Below are positions 5,348 to 7,603 of a stretch of DNA of 7,603 nucleotides, one piece after another; position 1 is the first letter of the stretch, and every line of letters begins with the position of its first letter. A program made the translations under genes and the position numbers. The stretch is from DASWHX01 sp036397995 (lineage in GTDB: Bacteria; Bacteroidota; Bacteroidia; Cytophagales; Cyclobacteriaceae), in the NCBI GenBank assembly GCA_036397995.1, contig DASWHX010000052.1:1-7603 (forward strand). Direction: 5' to 3'. A model generated the notes under the pieces. That model was not told the DNA's origin and ran no database searches. It worked only from the letters and a program-made list of their open reading frames with translations.

Positions 5348-6330
5348 CCCTTTAGATCTGAAAATTTCCTAATACCTCTTATGTAGGTTGCCCACACGAT
5401 GCTGGGATAGAGCCTGACCTGACCACTCCCTGTGGATCCACGTTTTTTCACTAGTCCGGGTAGTGAGAAATAAGCTCTGAATACAGCCCAAAAATGCCTA
5501 AATCCTCCTGTAAAAAGAAAACTTGCCGCGGCAACTAAATCCAATACAACTCTCATTGGGAGTACCAGGAAAAGTTGCAGTATGGTCATATTGCTAAAAA
5601 CTGTCGCCAGATTGTTTCTGAAATTCAAATAAGTCTTTTCGGGGTTGAACCTGTCCAATGTGCCTCCGCCTAAATGAAAAACCCTGCTTTTGGGATTGCA
5701 CCAAATAGCATAACCCGCATTTTGTAAGCGCCAGCATAAATCTATTTCTTCCATATGGGCAAAAAACTCCGATTTAAACCCACCCATTTCATGGAATAAA
5801 TGCGATTTGATAAAAAGACAGGCCCCGGAAGCCCAAAAAACCTGCATCGGCTCATCATATTGGCCAAAATCTTCTTCTAAATGATTAAAAATCCTTCCCC
5901 TGCAAAAAGGATACCCCAGCCAGTCAATAAATCCGCCTGCTGCACCCGCATATTCAAATTTCGAACGCTCTGAATAGGAAAGAATCTTAGGTTGGCACGC
6001 AGCAATTTTATTGTCACTTTCCATCATTTCTATGATCTGATCAATCCATCCCGGGGTCACTTCCACATCAGAATTCAAAAGTATATAGTAATCTGATGAC
6101 AGTTCTTTAAGACCCTGGTTATATCCCTCACAAAACCCATAATTCTTGTTGAGTTGGATAAGTTTCACCTGCGGGTAATTTTCCTGAATAAACTTTGCAG
6201 AAGCATCGGTTGATCCATTATCGATAATCACCAATTCAGATCCCGTGCTATGCTTTAAAACAGCAGGAAGAAAAGTTTCCAGATGAGAGACACCATTATA
6301 ATTGAGAATAGCAATGGTGACTAATGGCAT
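5344..6330 (-). CDS. Family 2 glycosyltransferase (rhamnosyltransferase/WbbL-like) with C-terminal membrane region
   Basis: This 328-residue protein should transfer a sugar from a nucleotide donor to a glycan acceptor at the cytoplasmic face of the inner membrane. The GT-A fold is clear: VTIAILNYNG (4-13), the nucleotide-binding DNGSTD (37-42), NYGFCEGYNQG (63-73), the metal-binding NSDVE (86-90) in place of a strict DxD, the acceptor-side motif HMEEIDLCWRL (192-202) with the catalytic acidic pair, and VFHLGGGT (217-224). A hydrophobic stretch (about 250-275) and a basic amphipathic tail suggest membrane association. Donor and acceptor cannot be read from the sequence. The start codon overlaps the ybaB stop by one base (TAATG), so translation is probably coupled. 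At the other end it overlaps the PspC gene tail to tail by 4 bp. No other sugar or polysaccharide genes are in view. Confidence 0.92.
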   Translation of the reverse strand: MPLVTIAILNYNGVSHLETFLPAVLKHSTGSELVIIDNGSTDASAKFIQENYPQVKLIQLNKNYGFCEGYNQGLKELSSDYYILLNSDVEVTPGWIDQIIEMMESDNKIAACQPKILSYSERSKFEYAGAAGGFIDWLGYPFCRGRIFNHLEEDFGQYDEPMQVFWASGACLFIKSHLFHEMGGFKSEFFAHMEEIDLCWRLQNAGYAIWCNPKSRVFHLGGGTLDRFNPEKTYLNFRNNLATVFSNMTILQLFLVLPMRVVLDLVAAASFLFTGGFRHFWAVFRAYFSLPGLVKKRGSTGSGQVRLYPSIVWATYIRGIRKFSDLKG

Positions 6331-6662
6331 TACATGAGATTATTGAGATCAAAGCCGGGGATATCCGGAAGAATTCCCTGAGTGCTTTTCTTGAGCTCTT
6401 CTTTAGCCCGGATTTCTGCTTCTTCAATGGCTTTATTTGTTGCAGCTACCACCAGGTCCTGCATCAGCTCTTTATCATTTTTGTCGAAGATATCATCTTC
6501 GATTTCAATTTTAACCAGTTGCTTCTTTCCATTAACGGTTACCCGAACCATACCACCACCACTTTCTCCGGTAACTTTTATATGAACAAGATTTTCCTGC
6601 GCTTCTTTTATCTTTACCTGAACCTCCTTCATCTTTCCCATCATTTTCATCATATCAAACAT
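6330..6662 (-). CDS. ybaB: YbaB/EbfC-family nucleoid-associated protein
   Basis: This 110-residue cytoplasmic protein belongs to the small dimeric YbaB/EbfC DNA-binding family. The N-terminal Met-rich helix (MFDMMKMMGKMKEVQVKIKEAQENL, about 1-25) leads into the beta core with GESGGGMVRVTVNGKKQLVKIEIE (about 33-56). After it come helix ELMQDLVVAATNKAIEEAE (about 66-84) and the C-terminal ILPDIPGFDLNNLM typical of the family. Longer upstream codons are open to 6740 but would overlap the preceding gene. The ATG at 6662 gives the canonical N-terminus and has an AAGGAAG purine stretch 4 nt upstream, so it is chosen. In many bacteria ybaB lies by dnaX and recR; here it follows a secreted-protein gene and precedes a glycosyltransferase. 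Confidence 0.93.
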   Translation of the reverse strand: MFDMMKMMGKMKEVQVKIKEAQENLVHIKVTGESGGGMVRVTVNGKKQLVKIEIEDDIFDKNDKELMQDLVVAATNKAIEEAEIRAKEELKKSTQGILPDIPGFDLNNLM

Positions 6663-6690
6663 AATCTTCCTTTTTTGTAAATTTAGATAT

Positions 6691-7603
6691 TTAGCGTAAA
6701 AGGAGGAAACTTCCGGAACGTTTGAAAGTTCTTCCGGCAAAATCTGTCACTTCAACGTTATAGACATAAGCGCCTGCAGGAGCAGGTTTGCCATCAATTG
6801 TGCCATCCCAACCACTGCCTAATTCTTTTTCTGAAAACACAATATTGCCCCAGCGATCAAACACCAGAAATGCAATGGTGTCAATAAATAAGCCATATAC
6901 CTGGTAGGTATCGTTTAAACCATCCTGATCCGGGGTGAAGGCACGAGGTAAGCTGATAACAGGTTCCCGGATGTATACTATCAGGCCGGAAGAGATGTCA
7001 CTCAAGCTTCCATTGACCGGAACGGCTATCACTTTGAAGATCAATACTTGTTCATTAATTAATGTTAAATCGAGTTGAAATTGATTTTGCAGTCCCGCAT
7101 CGTAATTGGAAATTAAATCCATATTCTGATTGAAAACCTCAAGCCTGTAATTGCTTACTCCGGATTCCCAGCCCGTATAATCATTCCAGGAAATGTGTAA
7201 GACATTCAGGGTTTCAGTAAATGAAGCCATGATTTGGCAGCCAACCGGACTTCTGGCCGAAGTATTACCGCACAAATCCTGATAATACACCCGGAAACAT
7301 CCTGCGGAATCCAATCCTGACAAAAAATTAGTTGTAAGTGTGCGGATCAGGCTGAATCCGGAATTATCAAAACTTGCTTCAAGAAAATATTGGTCCGGTG
7401 TAAAATTCAAAGGCTGAGGCCATTCGATTTCAACAACCAGGTTATTAACATTAACCGAAACATCAGTTACCGGATCGGGTTGGGCAGTTGAAAAAGACGT
7501 TACACATGCTATAACAGAAATTGCTTGTCCGCCACCCTGGAAATTCGCCAAAATCTGATAACAGTAATCCTGGCCACAAACGATTGCAGAATCCAGATAC
7601 TCC
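6691..7603 (-). CDS. Secreted type IX secretion cargo with FN3-like domains and gliding-motility C-terminal domain (partial, N-terminus outside window)
   Basis: The frame is open to the right edge, giving 303 complete codons from 7602. No ATG start is visible, so the gene begins outside the window; the TTG at 7551 is internal. The visible protein has the end of one beta-sandwich module (CYQILANFQGGGQAISVIACV), then about two fibronectin-III-like modules (about residues 30-210, with paired Cys and Trp patterns). It ends with an 88-residue CHU_C/TIGR04131-type domain (LPRAFTPDQDGLND, VFDRWGNIVF, GWDGTIDGKPAPAGAYVYNVEVTD, SGSFLLLR). This C-terminal domain is the known targeting signal for export by the type IX secretion system of gliding Bacteroidota. 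The protein is therefore expected to be surface-attached or secreted, probably adhesive. It ends 28 nt before ybaB, suggesting cotranscription. Confidence 0.92.
   Translation of the reverse strand, partial: EYLDSAIVCGQDYCYQILANFQGGGQAISVIACVTSFSTAQPDPVTDVSVNVNNLVVEIEWPQPLNFTPDQYFLEASFDNSGFSLIRTLTTNFLSGLDSAGCFRVYYQDLCGNTSARSPVGCQIMASFTETLNVLHISWNDYTGWESGVSNYRLEVFNQNMDLISNYDAGLQNQFQLDLTLINEQVLIFKVIAVPVNGSLSDISSGLIVYIREPVISLPRAFTPDQDGLNDTYQVYGLFIDTIAFLVFDRWGNIVFSEKELGSGWDGTIDGKPAPAGAYVYNVEVTDFAGRTFKRSGSFLLLR
6694..6957 (-). other. Type IX secretion (gliding-motility) C-terminal targeting domain
   Basis: The last 88 codons of the cargo gene form this domain, from ISLPRAFTPDQDGLND to the terminal LLLR. 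The landmarks are FTPDQDGLND, DRWGNIVF, GWDGTIDG and PAGAYVYNVEV, all in canonical order and spacing. Confidence 0.9.

Noticed and set aside
6324..6680. 118-codon forward frame across ybaB
   Set aside because: Phe/His/Leu-rich translation typical of the antisense of a Lys/Glu/Met-rich gene; ybaB itself is unambiguous.
6663..6740. N-terminal extension of YbaB to 6740
   Set aside because: It would overlap the end of the preceding gene and add residues absent from the family; the ATG at 6662 has a good upstream purine stretch.

Overview
The window reads as chromosomal DNA of a free-living member of the Bacteroidota, most likely Cytophagales-like. Four things point there: a protein ending in a gliding-motility/type IX secretion C-terminal domain (FTPDQDGLND, DRWG, GWDG, PxGxYVY), Bacteroidota-type promoters (TTTG, about 19 nt, TAnnTTTG), a 'SPEG'-type OmpA domain fused to TPR-like repeats, and moderately AT-rich DNA with little reliance on strong Shine-Dalgarno sites. 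This is inferred from the sequence alone and no species is claimed.

Layout. Left edge (1-200): the tail of an unrecognised + strand gene, then a complete tRNA-Cys(GCA) gene and an intrinsic terminator. Then comes about 235 bp without a convincing gene (200-434). It contains a 16-bp near-perfect inverted repeat that starts on the last base of the tRNA, and a start-less open stretch on the reverse strand. Next are two + strand genes: a small four-helix membrane protein (435-920) and an ATP-grasp enzyme (986-1837). After these everything runs on the - strand except one small gene. These are pdhB (pyruvate dehydrogenase E1 beta) with a near-consensus promoter of its own, a large OmpA/TPR lipoprotein closed by a textbook terminator, and a rightmost cluster in transcription order: secreted type IX cargo (N-terminus outside the window), YbaB/EbfC nucleoid protein, family 2 glycosyltransferase. 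A small + strand PspC-domain membrane protein lies between the lipoprotein (divergent) and the glycosyltransferase (convergent, with overlapping stop codons).

How the genes relate. Only the right cluster looks like a true operon: there are 28 nt between the cargo gene and ybaB, and a TAATG stop/start overlap between ybaB and the glycosyltransferase. The lipoprotein, the PspC protein, the glycosyltransferase and the secreted cargo all concern the cell envelope, while pdhB is central metabolism standing apart from its E1 alpha and E2 partners. I see no CRISPR array, insertion sequence, phage gene, toxin-antitoxin pair or recognisable defence system. Most of the window is ordinary core genome. 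The places worth a second look are the structured tract behind the tRNA, the altered peptidoglycan-binding motif of the OmpA-like lipoprotein, and the membrane-protein/ATP-grasp pair.
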